DNA of 29,249 nucleotides from JBBPYC01 sp038200275 (GCA_038200275.1 JBBPYC010000053.1:1-29249), one strand, 5' to 3'. Shown: positions 1-8,454, numbered from the stretch's first letter. Numbers and translations are program-made. The notes: a model not told the origin generated them from the sequence alone.

Positions 1-190
1 GTTGATGATCACCATCGCGGTGCTGGCCATCGGCATCTTCACGGCGTTCATCCTGTACGACCTGAAGCGCGTGAAAGACGGCCATGAGACCAACTACATC
101 ACGGCCACGCTGGGTGTCTACCTGAGCCTGTTCAACGTGTTCCAGTCGCTGTTGCTGCTGCTGGGCATTGGCGGTGGCAGCGAAGATTAG
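1..190 (+). CDS. Bax inhibitor-1 (BI-1/YccA) family membrane protein, C-terminal part
   Basis: The reading frame is open from the left edge, so only about the last 62 residues of this protein are in the window. What remains is one hydrophobic helix, a short polar stretch (YDLKRVKDG, then the NYITATLGVYLSLFNVFQ segment) and a final hydrophobic helix ending in a GIGGGSED tail. This arrangement, with the conserved aspartate in the ILYDLK motif and the asparagine of LFNVFQ, is the typical C-terminus of bacterial BI-1/YbhL-type integral membrane proteins. These are linked to ion leak and stress tolerance, but their bacterial role is poorly defined. The stop codon TAG sits in the loop of a short inverted repeat. 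The family call is quite secure; start, length and operon context are outside the window. Confidence 0.85.
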   Translation, partial: LMITIAVLAIGIFTAFILYDLKRVKDGHETNYITATLGVYLSLFNVFQSLLLLLGIGGGSED

Positions 191-245
191 ATCTTCGCCC
201 GATCAGTGCACGGACGGTGCTTACGCAGTCCGTGCTGGCCGCTTT
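181..245 (+). terminator. Stem-loops at and after the BI-1 stop codon, possible terminator
   Basis: Two inverted repeats follow each other. The first has 7-bp arms (CGAAGAT / ATCTTCG, 181-187 and 191-197) flanking the TAG stop as a 3-base loop. The second has 8-bp arms (GCACGGAC at 208-215 and GTCCGTGC at 228-235) with a 12-base loop, followed by a short T run near 242-245. The second could act as a rho-independent terminator, but its U tract is weak. Confidence 0.4.
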
Positions 246-486
246 TGCAGACGGAGAAGAGCACGAGCGGAAACGGGAACAAATGAAGCAAGCGCATGGC
301 GGATGGCTGCTCGCAACCCGATGCGCGGAATCTGCCCACGCGCCGCCAAGACGTGCTGATGACACGCGTGCGCCAGTTGCCCGACGTGGTCGTGTAACTG
401 GCGCACGTGAGCCATGTCATTCAATTGTCCGTTTCCTGCAATTGCCCCACCGACGCAAGCAAGCGCGACGCGGTACAAAGCGGCCT

Positions 487-963
487 CTATCGATAAGATC
501 GATAAACCGTTGCCTCACCGTCCTTCGCAAGCAGCAGCACATCGTACGGATCGCGCCGCCCATCGTAGGCCGGGCCGTCCATGCCCGGTGAGCCGACCGG
601 CATGCCGGGGACCGTCAGCCCAACGGCTTTCGGCCGCTCTTTGAGCAAACGTCGGATGTCGCTGGCCGGTACGTGGCCCTCGATGGCGTAGCCGTCGACC
701 CGCGCGGTGTGGCAGCCCCCGTAAGCGGTGGGGATGCCGAGCTTGGCCCGCATGGCCGTGTTGCCGATGTCGTGCACCTGGGTGCGAAAGCCGTTGGCTT
801 CCAAGTGCGACACCCAGTCTTTGCAACAGCCGCAATCGGGACTTTTCCAGACTTCGAGCAGGGGTTCTTCAAGCTGCGCGAAAGCAATGGGCGCCAGCGG
901 CAACGCCAGCAGTGCCGTTGCTGCGCGCAGGGCATGGCGACGTGTCGGTGCGGAAGTGATCAA
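487..963 (-). CDS. DUF411 metal-binding exported protein (copper-associated)
   Basis: The protein of 158 residues has an N-terminal export signal (TRRHALRA followed by a hydrophobic stretch ending AFAQ). The twin arginine suggests possible Tat export, though a Sec signal is equally possible. The mature part matches the DUF411 family: a CxCC-type cluster (SPDCGCCKDW) near the start, the conserved GIPTAYGGCHTA segment, then EGHVPA and the VPGMPVGSPGM motif. DUF411 proteins commonly sit in copper-resistance loci and the cysteine, histidine and methionine motifs fit metal binding, but no enzymatic role is established. An upstream ATG exists at 996, but the TTG at 963 is preceded by AAGGAG six bases away (970-975), so the TTG start is preferred. 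No other copper genes are visible beside it. Confidence 0.85.
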   Translation of the reverse strand: MITSAPTRRHALRAATALLALPLAPIAFAQLEEPLLEVWKSPDCGCCKDWVSHLEANGFRTQVHDIGNTAMRAKLGIPTAYGGCHTARVDGYAIEGHVPASDIRRLLKERPKAVGLTVPGMPVGSPGMDGPAYDGRRDPYDVLLLAKDGEATVYRSYR

Positions 964-1250
964 TCTGGTCTCCTTACTGAAAATGATGAGGCTCAATGGC
1001 TCGGAATCAAGCCATTGGCCGTGGCAACGTGTGCGTGAGCCACCGCGCTGTTAGTGATCGGCAAGCCCAAAACGTTCAAGGACGTCGATGGGGTGTTTGC
1101 CTTGCAAGCTGCCTGGCTGCGGCTTGTTGCACGGCGCGAGCAAACGATCGATACACCGCTGCCGGTCTGCGCATGAAAGCCGCACCAGCGTTCACCAAGC
1201 CAGCCGCTGACAAAGAGTCGAATCTCTTGCAAGGGCGAAACGGCCCGGGT

Positions 1251-2795
1251 CTAGGCGCTGGCCGCGTGCCGATCGCGCAATTCGCGCTTCAGCACTTTGC
1301 CGATCGCGCTGCGCGGCAACTCGTCGATGAAGTGCAGCGCGGCAAGCCGTTGCGTTTTGCCCAAACGCTCGTTGGCCCAGTCGCGCAGGGCCGGCTCGTC
1401 CAGTTGCTGCTCTCCGGCCTTGCGCACCACGAACGCGACCGGCGTCTCGCCCCACTGCTCGGACGGCACGCCGATCACGGACGCTTCCGCAACAGCCGGG
1501 TGTTGCACCAGCACCGCTTCGATGTCGCTCGGGTAGATGTTGAAGCCGCCGGAAATCACCATGTCCTTCTTGCGATCGAACAGGGTCAGAAAGCCTTCGG
1601 CATCGAAGCGGCCCACGTCACCCGTGCGGATGAAGCGTTTGCCGTCGGGGCTGAACCATTCGGCTTCGCGCGTCTTGTCAGGGTGCTTGTGGTAGCCGGT
1701 CATCATGCTCGGCGAATGGCCGACCACTTCACCGGCTTCACCGGGTGCGACTTCGTTGCCTTCATCGTCGATCAGGCGGATGTCGCTGGTGGGGGCTGGT
1801 TGGCCGACCGTGTGCAGCTTCGTCGGATGCAGGTGCGCTTCCAGGATGCAGGTGCCACCGCCTTCGGTCATGCCGTAGAACTCGACCAGGCCGCCGGGCC
1901 AGCGCTTGAGCACATCGGCCTTCACGGCAGCCGAAAACGGCGCGCTGGTGGAGAACTTGAATTTGAAGCGCGACAAGTCGTGCGCGTCAAAGTCCGGCCG
2001 CGCCATGAGGCGCTGGTATTGCACCGGCACCAGCATGGTGTGTGTGACGTGCTGTGCCTGTGCGAGCCGCAAATAGCCGGCCGCGTCAAACTTGGGCATC
2101 AGCATCACGCAGCCGCCATAGGCGAGCGTCGGGAAAAACACCACCAGCGTGGTGTTCGAGTACAGTGGTGTGGACAGCAACGTCACCGTGTCCGGGCCGT
2201 ATTCATACGTCTCGCCGCGCACCACGTGAGCCCAGCGCATCGCGTGCGACTGCACGATGCCTTTGGGCTCGCCGGTGGTGCCCGACGAATAGATGATATT
2301 GAAAGCCAGGCCCGGCTGCACATCGGCCGGTGCGGGCTGGGTGCCGGCGGGTGCCAGCCACTGGCCGAATGCGCGGCCGACTGCGCTGTCGTCGAGCGCG
2401 ATCCGCTCGATCGCGCCCGGGGCTGCGGGCCCGACGCTCTCGGCGGTTGATGCGTCGATGAACAGCCGCGTTGCGTCTGCGTCGGCCTGCATGCGCGCCA
2501 GGCTGTCGGCGGTGGCGCTCGGCGCCAGTGGAGCGACCACCACGCCAGCGCGCAAGGCACCCAAAAACAGCGCGACGTATTCGATCGAACTGCTGGCACA
2601 AATCGCAATGCTGTCGCCGACCCGGCAACCGTCGCGTTGCAGCGCGGCCGCGACCCGGTCCATCAACTCATCGAGTTCACGGTAGCCGATAGCGCGTGTG
2701 CCGTCGACGACCGCGCGCCGATCGGGCGCGGCCTGCGCATGCAGCCGGACCAGGTCGGCGATCTTGCCAAAGGGTTGGGTGTTCCAGTCTTTCAT
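1251..2795 (-). CDS. Class I adenylate-forming enzyme, acyl-CoA synthetase/ligase
   Basis: This 514-residue protein has the full length and motif order of an acyl/aryl-CoA ligase. It should activate a carboxylic acid with ATP to an acyl-adenylate and transfer it to CoA in the cytoplasm. The P-loop YSSGTTGEPKG lies at about residues 169-179, the A5 motif FYGMTEGGG near the middle, and the RTGDVGRFDAEG and DRKKDMVISGGFNIYPSDIE motifs of the A7/A8 region follow. The catalytic lysine of the C-terminal lid is in SAIGKVLKREL (about K500). The acid substrate cannot be read from the sequence; medium- or long-chain fatty acid or an alicyclic/aromatic acid are all possible. It stands alone on the minus strand and no good Shine-Dalgarno is seen before the ATG at 2795. 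Confidence 0.9.
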   Translation of the reverse strand: MKDWNTQPFGKIADLVRLHAQAAPDRRAVVDGTRAIGYRELDELMDRVAAALQRDGCRVGDSIAICASSSIEYVALFLGALRAGVVVAPLAPSATADSLARMQADADATRLFIDASTAESVGPAAPGAIERIALDDSAVGRAFGQWLAPAGTQPAPADVQPGLAFNIIYSSGTTGEPKGIVQSHAMRWAHVVRGETYEYGPDTVTLLSTPLYSNTTLVVFFPTLAYGGCVMLMPKFDAAGYLRLAQAQHVTHTMLVPVQYQRLMARPDFDAHDLSRFKFKFSTSAPFSAAVKADVLKRWPGGLVEFYGMTEGGGTCILEAHLHPTKLHTVGQPAPTSDIRLIDDEGNEVAPGEAGEVVGHSPSMMTGYHKHPDKTREAEWFSPDGKRFIRTGDVGRFDAEGFLTLFDRKKDMVISGGFNIYPSDIEAVLVQHPAVAEASVIGVPSEQWGETPVAFVVRKAGEQQLDEPALRDWANERLGKTQRLAALHFIDELPRSAIGKVLKRELRDRHAASA

Positions 2796-3383
2796 CGGAG
2801 GTGGGCAGCAGCAGTGAATGGCTCGATGAGCGGGCGGGGTGCTTCATCATAGTGGGCACCCTCCAAGGCCTGTTCGCACGACCAACAGGAGCGCCAAGGA
2901 TGAAGGCCGGAGCCAGCGAGTTGAGGCATGGGGCGGGCTGCGTGGCTTGGGCCTGTACAAGCGAGCCGCAACGGCGCCTGTGGGTCACGCGCAGGCCCGG
3001 CAGTCATCCGACGCTGTTGAGTTGGCCCATTCGTCGGGTGAAGCACGCCTTACGCCACTGCGCAGGAAACGCAGCATTGATGCGATGTTGACAATGCCGC
3101 GCTGGACCGCGTCCGCGCCGTCGATGAGCATGTGAAGCAGAGGGAGCTGGCTGCTGTCAGATGCGCGTTTCCGCCATCGACGATGTGGGCAGCGGGTGCA
3201 CAAGTGCGCGTTGCATCTGTGGAAGACGCAGACGCACAGCCGGGCAGAGATGGGGCAGAGGCGGGCAGAGACAACCAGAGGCGGTCGATTACCGGTTGTG
3301 CGCAACGCGTCGTCGAAACCATACCGACGTCCGCTCGCTCACGTCTCAACCCACCCAGGCACCCTACGGCGTTCTGATGCCCT
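2796..3383. other. 588-base gap without a recognisable gene
   Basis: Between the ligase start and the MFS transporter stop there are only short overlapping reading frames on both strands, none with a recognisable motif or a good ribosome site. It should carry the ligase promoter. It may also hold eroded coding sequence, but no homologous family could be recognised by eye. Confidence 0.5.
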
Positions 3384-4625
3384 TCACCCACTGGCCGCCT
3401 TTGGCTGTGGCCACCGAGTCCGCAGCAACCAGAACGCGATTGACAGCGGCAACGCCAGCGCTGCATAGGCCAACCCGAGCGAGCCGATCGAATGGCTGAC
3501 CAGCCCGAACAACGGCGAACCGATCACGGCGCCGAAGAACGTGAAGAACAGGCAGCCAGCCGTTGCCTTGGCAGCCTCACCGCGCGGCGCCACGCGCGCC
3601 ACCGTGGCCAGATAGACGCCGTTCCAGCCGACCGCTGTCGCCCCGTAGCCGACCAGCAAAGTCAGCACCAGCGCGCTCGGGGTGCCCGGTGACAGCGCAG
3701 CCATTGCCACGCCCGCCAACGCCATCGCAACCGTCAGGGCCGACAACATGCGCCGCGCGCCGTCTTGCATCCGATCGGCCAGCGCGCCCCACAGCACGCG
3801 CCCTCCCACCGCTGCGCCCTGCGCCGCTGCCGACGCCGCGCCGGCCTGCACCAGCGACCAGTGCAGGTCCGACGTCAGAAAGGTGACGACATACGACGTC
3901 ACCGCCGCCTGCACGATCGAAAAAATGAATGTCGAGAGCGCCACGCGGCGCAGCACCGGATGCTTCAGCACTGACTGCAGCGGGTTCGTGAAATCCACCA
4001 GCACCGGCAGCCGCGCGGCCGGGTCGCGCGCGGCATCGACCTCGCGCCGCAGCAGTTGCGCAAGCAGCGCGCCGCTCACGCACAGCAGGGCGATCACGCC
4101 GAGCGCCGCCGCAATGCCCCCCGCCAGCAGCATGCCGGGCACCACCAGGCCAGCCACCATGCCGCCCAGCGGCACGCCGGTCTGCTTGATCGAGAACACC
4201 AGCGCCATACGCGCAGGCGGCGTGGTGCGCGCAAGCATCTCTGAACTGGTCGGCGTGATCGGGCCGTAGCCGATGCCGATCAGCACCGCACCGAGCACCG
4301 CGGGCGCCAGCTGCCCCCGCGCGATCAGCGCGAGCCCGCAGGCGCTGCAGGCCAACGCTGCCTGACTGGTGCGGATCGGCCCGAGCCGGCGCGCCAGTGC
4401 CGCACCCCAAAGGCCTGAGAACATCGCTGCCACATAGACCAACGCCACATAGATGCCCACGGCCACCGCGCCCAGATCAAGCGCGGTCAGCAGCCGCGGC
4501 GCCGCCACTGCAGGCGCAATCAACGCCGCCGAGGCCGCCGCCTGCACCAGCAGCGTGATCGGCAGCGTGGCGCGGCGCGCAAACGATCCGGCGTGCAGCG
4601 GCGCTGTGCTGGCCGGCTTGTTCAT
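3384..4625 (-). CDS. Major facilitator superfamily (MFS) transporter
   Basis: A 413-residue, strongly hydrophobic protein with about twelve predicted membrane helices in two halves, placed in the inner membrane. Typical MFS features include the first-half segment LGPIRTSQAAL, the GIGYGPITPTSSEMLAR stretch, the FSIKQTGVPLGG segment in helix 5 and a long charged central loop (LLRREVDAARDPAARLP) between helices 6 and 7. The second half carries GRVLWGALADRM, a motif-A-like loop. The substrate is unknown. The frame stays open upstream to 4787, but the added stretch is arginine- and cysteine-rich and overlaps the VOC gene, so the ATG at 4625 (MNKPAST) is taken as the start. It begins 43 bases after the VOC gene on the same strand and is probably co-transcribed with it. 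Confidence 0.88.
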   Translation of the reverse strand: MNKPASTAPLHAGSFARRATLPITLLVQAAASAALIAPAVAAPRLLTALDLGAVAVGIYVALVYVAAMFSGLWGAALARRLGPIRTSQAALACSACGLALIARGQLAPAVLGAVLIGIGYGPITPTSSEMLARTTPPARMALVFSIKQTGVPLGGMVAGLVVPGMLLAGGIAAALGVIALLCVSGALLAQLLRREVDAARDPAARLPVLVDFTNPLQSVLKHPVLRRVALSTFIFSIVQAAVTSYVVTFLTSDLHWSLVQAGAASAAAQGAAVGGRVLWGALADRMQDGARRMLSALTVAMALAGVAMAALSPGTPSALVLTLLVGYGATAVGWNGVYLATVARVAPRGEAAKATAGCLFFTFFGAVIGSPLFGLVSHSIGSLGLAYAALALPLSIAFWLLRTRWPQPKAASG

Positions 4626-4668
4626 TGCGGTGTGCAGCAAACCGTCCGGGCGCTGCGCAAGGGCTTGA

Positions 4669-5412
4669 TCAGGCGCACAAACGCACGCTGCCGCGCGGCG
4701 TGTCGAGCACCGCTTCCAGCCGCACTGCCCCGGCTTGCACCGGCGCCGCAAGTCCGATCGCCTGGTAAGCCTGCGCGAGCGCCGCATGGTCTGGGTGCTG
4801 CACCGCGAACTGGGTAAGCGTCACGCCCGAGGCGCCAAGCGTTGCCGCTGGGTGCACCGCACCCCATTCGATCAACGTCGGCAACGCACCGTCGAACAAC
4901 CGCGCACCGTCGTCCCGCACGCCGATGCGCCACTGCAGCAAGCCGGCCGGCGTGGCGCGGGAGGCGTCGAGTACGCGGCCGCGATCAATGCCTAGCGCCG
5001 CCAGCGCCGCCACTGCGGGATCGATGCGCGGCACGCGTGCAACGAAGTGAATCAGCTTGGGGCCATGCGCCGCCACGTCCTGCTGCAACGCTGCCGAATC
5101 CATATCGAACCAGCGTGAAGCACCCGCTGGGGCTGCGTTTTGCGCTTCTGGATCGATAGCAATCACTTCGAGGTACGCCAGCGGAAAAGCAGTGCTTGCG
5201 ATGCTGAACAGCCGGTTGTGTGTGCCCATCAACGGATGCTTGCCACCAGGCCCGGGTGTAACACCGAGCACCTGCTCGCACCAGGTCACCCCTTGCGCAA
5301 GATCACTGGCCAGCACGACGAGGTGATCCAGTTGCGCCCGTTGCGAAGAACCGAGTGGGTCGCCAATCAGGTCGTGCAAGGCATTCGTCGGGCTGTTTTG
5401 AGTGATGGTCAT
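4669..5412 (-). CDS. VOC superfamily glyoxalase-like protein
   Basis: The 247-residue protein begins with a typical glyoxalase-like domain: LDHLVVLASDLAQGVTWCEQVLGVTPGPGGKHPLMGTHN, then YLEVIAIDP. In the VOC fold the histidine of LDHLV and the glutamate of YLEVIAI supply metal ligands. A second half resembles the C-terminal repeat of the Glyoxalase_3-like family. Members are annotated only as glyoxalase-like, and the reaction cannot be deduced. It lies between the broken dioxygenase gene upstream and the MFS transporter 43 bases downstream, all on the minus strand, so the block may be one transcription unit. No clear Shine-Dalgarno is seen before the ATG at 5412. Confidence 0.82.
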   Translation of the reverse strand: MTITQNSPTNALHDLIGDPLGSSQRAQLDHLVVLASDLAQGVTWCEQVLGVTPGPGGKHPLMGTHNRLFSIASTAFPLAYLEVIAIDPEAQNAAPAGASRWFDMDSAALQQDVAAHGPKLIHFVARVPRIDPAVAALAALGIDRGRVLDASRATPAGLLQWRIGVRDDGARLFDGALPTLIEWGAVHPAATLGASGVTLTQFAVQHPDHAALAQAYQAIGLAAPVQAGAVRLEAVLDTPRGSVRLCA

Positions 5413-5505
5413 GCAGACGATTGTCGTCGGCGGGTGCGGTTCGCGGCCGGTTCAGCACGCGCTTTCGCGCATCGCACCGATCGGCTGCAGCGACCGGCAA
5501 CCTGG

Positions 5506-6031
5506 CTAACGCGCTTGCTGCGGCAGCGCACCGAATACGAATGAATCCATATTCAGCATGCCGTGCGTCGTGCCGCCTTCGATGACCCAGCCCGGCTGCG
5601 CGGGATCGGCCGCGCCGGCGGCCACCAGCAACGGCCAGAAATGCTCGGGCGTGGGATGGGCACGTTGCGCATGAGGGGGCAGCACAAGCGTGCGCTTCAG
5701 CCGGCCCCGATCGCTGCCCGTGGCCGCCTCGCCGACCCAGGCCGAGAACTTGGCTGCATCGGTCTCCATGCGCGCGCCTTCTGCGCGGATCTCGTGCAGG
5801 TTGTGCGTGAGACTGCCAGAGCCGACGATCAACACCCCATCGTCGGCCAGCGGCGCGAGTGCCAAACCCAACTGCCAAGCCGCTTCGGCATTAAGCCCGG
5901 CCGGCACCGGGGCGTGGCAGCGCTTGCGTCAGCGCACGTCCCAGCGCCGTCAGCCGTGGCCCGGTAAGGCCGGGTGACAAGGCGAAGGTCGGCGCGCCGT
6001 GCGAGACGAACAGGGTTGGCAAACGGTGCAT
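5506..6031 (-). pseudogene. LigB/DODA-type extradiol ring-cleavage dioxygenase, internally deleted
   Basis: Two pieces of one dioxygenase-family gene remain. The N-terminal piece starts at the ATG at 6031 (MHRLPTLFVSHGAPTFALSPG, ending near ALTQALPRP) and the C-terminal piece runs from about 5907 (GLNAEAAWQLGLALAPL, then GSGSLTHNLHEI and HGMLNMDSFVFG) to the TAG at 5506. They are in different frames and join near 5900-5915. Intact DODA/YgiD-like proteins are about 260 residues; roughly 100 central residues are missing here, including the second metal-binding histidine region (the SAHW motif). The first histidine (VSHG), the THNL histidine and the HGMLNMDSF histidine are still present. Loss of a metal ligand plus the frameshift makes the product non-functional. 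DoxX lies 41 bases upstream on the same strand, and LysR is divergent, a common arrangement for this family. Confidence 0.85.
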
Positions 6032-6072
6032 GGATGGGCTTGTCTCCTGTTGCGGTCGTTCCAGTGCAGGCA

Positions 6073-6528
6073 TCACAAGGCTGCCGGTGTCTGATCGGAC
6101 CATGCAGCGTCTACCGACAGCCGGCCGGCCCCGCCGATCAACAATGCCAAAGCCGCAGCCAGCAGCGCAAGCGCAAACTCATAGCCACCGCTGGCCATGA
6201 AGAAACCCTTGTCGATGTGCACGCTCAAGATCGCCACGACCATCACGCTTGCCAGCAGCGCGGCCGCGGGCCGCACCAGCAGGCCCAGCAGCAACGCCAA
6301 TCCACCGAAGAACTCGGCACCGCCAGCCAACAACGCCATCAGGTAGCCCGGCGCAAGCCCGAGCGAGGCCATGAACTGTCCGGTGCCCTCGAGCCCGCCA
6401 CCGCCGAACCAGCCAAACAGCTTTTGCGCGCCGTGCGCAACGAAGATGATGCCGATGGGAATGCGCAGCGCAAGCGGTGCCCAGCCCGCGCGGGTGGCGA
6501 TGATGCGATGGAGCAGAGGGGTGTTCAC
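6073..6528 (-). CDS. DoxX family inner-membrane protein
   Basis: The 151-residue protein has four hydrophobic segments and the DoxX hallmarks: LALRIPIGIIFVAHGAQKLFGWFGG near the start, LLAGGAEFFGGLALLLGLLVRPAA in the middle, and a final helix before RLSVDAAW. DoxX-type proteins are membrane proteins linked to thiol and redox homeostasis or quinone-dependent oxidation, with no single defined reaction. The frame is open to 6765, but the GTG at 6528 has AAGGA eight bases upstream and is the sensible start; the longer reading overlaps the divergent LysR gene. It is the first gene of a minus-strand unit followed after 41 bases by the deleted dioxygenase gene. The LysR protein encoded divergently is a likely regulator. 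Confidence 0.88.
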   Translation of the reverse strand: MNTPLLHRIIATRAGWAPLALRIPIGIIFVAHGAQKLFGWFGGGGLEGTGQFMASLGLAPGYLMALLAGGAEFFGGLALLLGLLVRPAAALLASVMVVAILSVHIDKGFFMASGGYEFALALLAAALALLIGGAGRLSVDAAWSDQTPAAL

Positions 6529-6637
6529 GTGGAGGTTCCTTGGAGAAGTGGCGTTGATGAGGCCCCGGCGTTTCCAGGGGATGGTCGCCACGTTAGCTGT
6601 TGCATCTGGCAAGATAAACCCCTTTCCTGGAGACCAA

Positions 6638-6652
6638 CTGTTTCGAAAACAG
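6638..6652. promoter_or_regulatory. Inverted repeat in the LysR/DoxX divergent promoter, candidate operator
   Basis: The arms CTGTTT (6638-6643) and AAACAG (6647-6652) are perfect inverted repeats separated by CGA. The site lies directly before the LysR start and overlaps its ribosome site. It fits a dyad for a LysR-type dimer that represses its own gene and controls doxX, but binding is inferred only from position and symmetry. Confidence 0.5.
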
Positions 6653-6657
6653 GAACA

Positions 6658-7557
6658 ATGGACAAATTTCAGCAGATGCGTGTGTTCGCCGCCGTGGTGG
6701 ACGCCGGCAGCTTCGTCGGCGCAGCGGCGGCAATCGAGCTGTCCAAGGCCGCGGTGTCGCGCCATGTGCAGGATCTGGAGGCGCGCCTGGGCGTGCGGCT
6801 CTTGCAGCGCACCACGCGACGTGTTTCATTGACCGACGAGGGCAGGGCGTTTCACGCCCGCTGCAAGGATCTGCTGGCGAATGTGGACGAGGCCGAAGCC
6901 GAAATCACCGTGCGTGCCGGCGAAGCCTCGGGTCTGCTGAAGATCAACGTGCCCGTCAGCTTCGGCAATCTGCGGCTCGCACCGCTGTGGGGCGCATTTC
7001 TCGAGCGCAATCCGAAAGTGACGCTCGACATCGTTTTGGCAGACCGCGTGGTCGACTTGGTGGAAGAAGGCTTCGATATGGCCGTGCGCATTGCACGGTT
7101 GCCGGACTCGTCGCTGGTCAGCCGCCAGCTGGCGTCCACCCAACTGATCGTTTGCGCCTCACCGGCCTATCTGGCGCGGCACGGCACGCCCGAGCACCCG
7201 GCCGATCTCGCGCACCACGCGGTGGTGGCCTACAGCCTGTTTTCGATGGGCGACATCTGGCAGTTCGAAAGCCGCGATGGGCCGGCCAGCGTCAAGGTGC
7301 GGCCACGGCTGTATGCCAACAGCGGCGACACCTGCCGTGCGGTGGCGCTGCAGCACCAGGGCATCGTGCTCCAGCCGTCGTTCCTGGTCGGCGACGACTT
7401 GAAGTCCGGCGCGCTGGTGCCATTACTGCCGGCCTATTGGTCCATCAATCTCGGCATCTACGCGGTCTATCCAACGCGACGACACTTGTCGCCAAAGGTC
7501 CGGGCGCTGGTGGATTTTCTGGTGGAAAGCGCACGACGGCTCGGGTGGCCGACGTAG
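6658..7557 (+). CDS. LysR family transcriptional regulator
   Basis: The 299-residue protein begins MDKFQQMRVFAAVVDAGSFVGAAAAIELSKAAVSRHVQDLEARLGVRLLQRTTRRVSLTDEG, a complete LysR winged helix-turn-helix (residues 1-60). A periplasmic-binding-like effector domain follows (about 90-295) with SDTCRA-like NSGDTCRAVALQHQGIVLQPSFLV. It should bind DNA as a dimer or tetramer and respond to a small molecule. The frame is open upstream from 5974, but that part is a shadow of the opposite-strand genes; the ATG at 6658 is preceded by AGGA. It is divergent from doxX and the broken dioxygenase, which it probably regulates. The effector is unknown. Confidence 0.93.
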   Translation: MDKFQQMRVFAAVVDAGSFVGAAAAIELSKAAVSRHVQDLEARLGVRLLQRTTRRVSLTDEGRAFHARCKDLLANVDEAEAEITVRAGEASGLLKINVPVSFGNLRLAPLWGAFLERNPKVTLDIVLADRVVDLVEEGFDMAVRIARLPDSSLVSRQLASTQLIVCASPAYLARHGTPEHPADLAHHAVVAYSLFSMGDIWQFESRDGPASVKVRPRLYANSGDTCRAVALQHQGIVLQPSFLVGDDLKSGALVPLLPAYWSINLGIYAVYPTRRHLSPKVRALVDFLVESARRLGWPT

Positions 7558-7674
7558 CCGGTTGCTCCACGTCTTCGTGCCACGGGATCGCGTGAATGGC
7601 CCGGGAGCCAAGCGGACGGCACGGCGACTTCGGCGGCGCAGATCGGCGCAAAGCCAGGCGGCGCGGCAAGCTGT

Positions 7675-8454
7675 TCATCGACCGACGAAGTCGGGCTTGG
7701 CTTTTGAAAGAAACGCGCGGTAGCCAATCTGAAAATCTTCCGTGTCGTAGCAGCGAAAGCCTTCGTCGCGCTCGGTTTCGGTCAGGGGCTGGCCCGATTC
7801 GATCTCGCGCAAGAACTGCTTGTGCCAGCGCGCAACCAGCGGCGCGCCGGCGGCGATCCGTTGGGCAGTGGCGTAGACCTCTGCTTCCACTTCGGCGTCC
7901 GGCACCACCCGGTTCACAAGGCGTTTGGCCAACGCTTCCTGCGCACCGAACACCCGGCCTTCGAACAAGATTTCAAGCGCAACGGCACGTCCTGCGAGCC
8001 GCACCAGCGCGGCAAGCTCGGCGTGCGCCATCACCAGCCCGAGCTTGTTGATCGGTACGCCGAAACGGCTGCTTTCGCCGCAAATGCGCAGGTCGCACAC
8101 AGCAGCGATCTCAAGACCGCCGCCAACGCAGATGCCTTCGATCAGCGCGATGGTCGGATGGCGGCAATCGGCAATCGCACCCAACGCGCCATGCAGCACC
8201 GCGCCGTACGCCTTGCCTTGCTCAAAATTGCTGCGCTCGGCCTCGAACTCGGCGATGTCGTTGCCTGGCGCGAATGCCTTGCCGCCAGCGCCGCGCAACA
8301 CGACGCAGCGCAAGCTGTCATCGGCCGACAGTTCGCGCATCAGCGCGCCCAGGCGCTGCCACATCGGCTTGGTCAGCGCGTTGAGCTTGTCCGGGCGATT
8401 CAGCGTGACGATCGCGACGGCGCCGTCTCCGGTGCTGAGTACGAAATCATCCAT
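7675..8454 (-). CDS. Enoyl-CoA hydratase/isomerase (crotonase) family protein
   Basis: At 259 residues this has normal crotonase length. It shows IVTLNRPDKLNALTKPMW near the start, the oxyanion-hole segment GKAFAPGNDIAEF (residues 58-70) and the second oxyanion segment GICVGGGLEIAAVCDLRI (107-124). The first catalytic glutamate position is occupied (E115). The second is not: the usual FGxPE motif reads FGVPINKLG, so simple water addition is uncertain and isomerase, hydrolase or another crotonase reaction is possible. It should act on an acyl-CoA in the cytoplasm. It converges with LysR and has no same-strand neighbour close by, so pathway context is missing. Confidence 0.88.
   Translation of the reverse strand: MDDFVLSTGDGAVAIVTLNRPDKLNALTKPMWQRLGALMRELSADDSLRCVVLRGAGGKAFAPGNDIAEFEAERSNFEQGKAYGAVLHGALGAIADCRHPTIALIEGICVGGGLEIAAVCDLRICGESSRFGVPINKLGLVMAHAELAALVRLAGRAVALEILFEGRVFGAQEALAKRLVNRVVPDAEVEAEVYATAQRIAAGAPLVARWHKQFLREIESGQPLTETERDEGFRCYDTEDFQIGYRAFLSKAKPDFVGR

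Noticed and set aside
996..2450. Long plus-strand open frame of 484 codons opposite the acyl-CoA ligase
   Set aside because: It is the antisense shadow of a clearly real ligase with all motifs; its translation has no family features and is rich in His, Arg and Gln, as shadows in GC-rich DNA are.
2985..3305. Minus-strand frame of 106 codons in the gap between the ligase and the MFS gene
   Set aside because: A segment (LLHMLIDGADAVQRGIVNIASMLRFLR) looks helix-like, but no family was recognised and there is no ribosome site, so it is left as a gap.
5974..6657. Upstream extension of the LysR frame
   Set aside because: It overlaps doxX and the dioxygenase remnant on the other strand; the LysR helix-turn-helix begins at the ATG at 6658.
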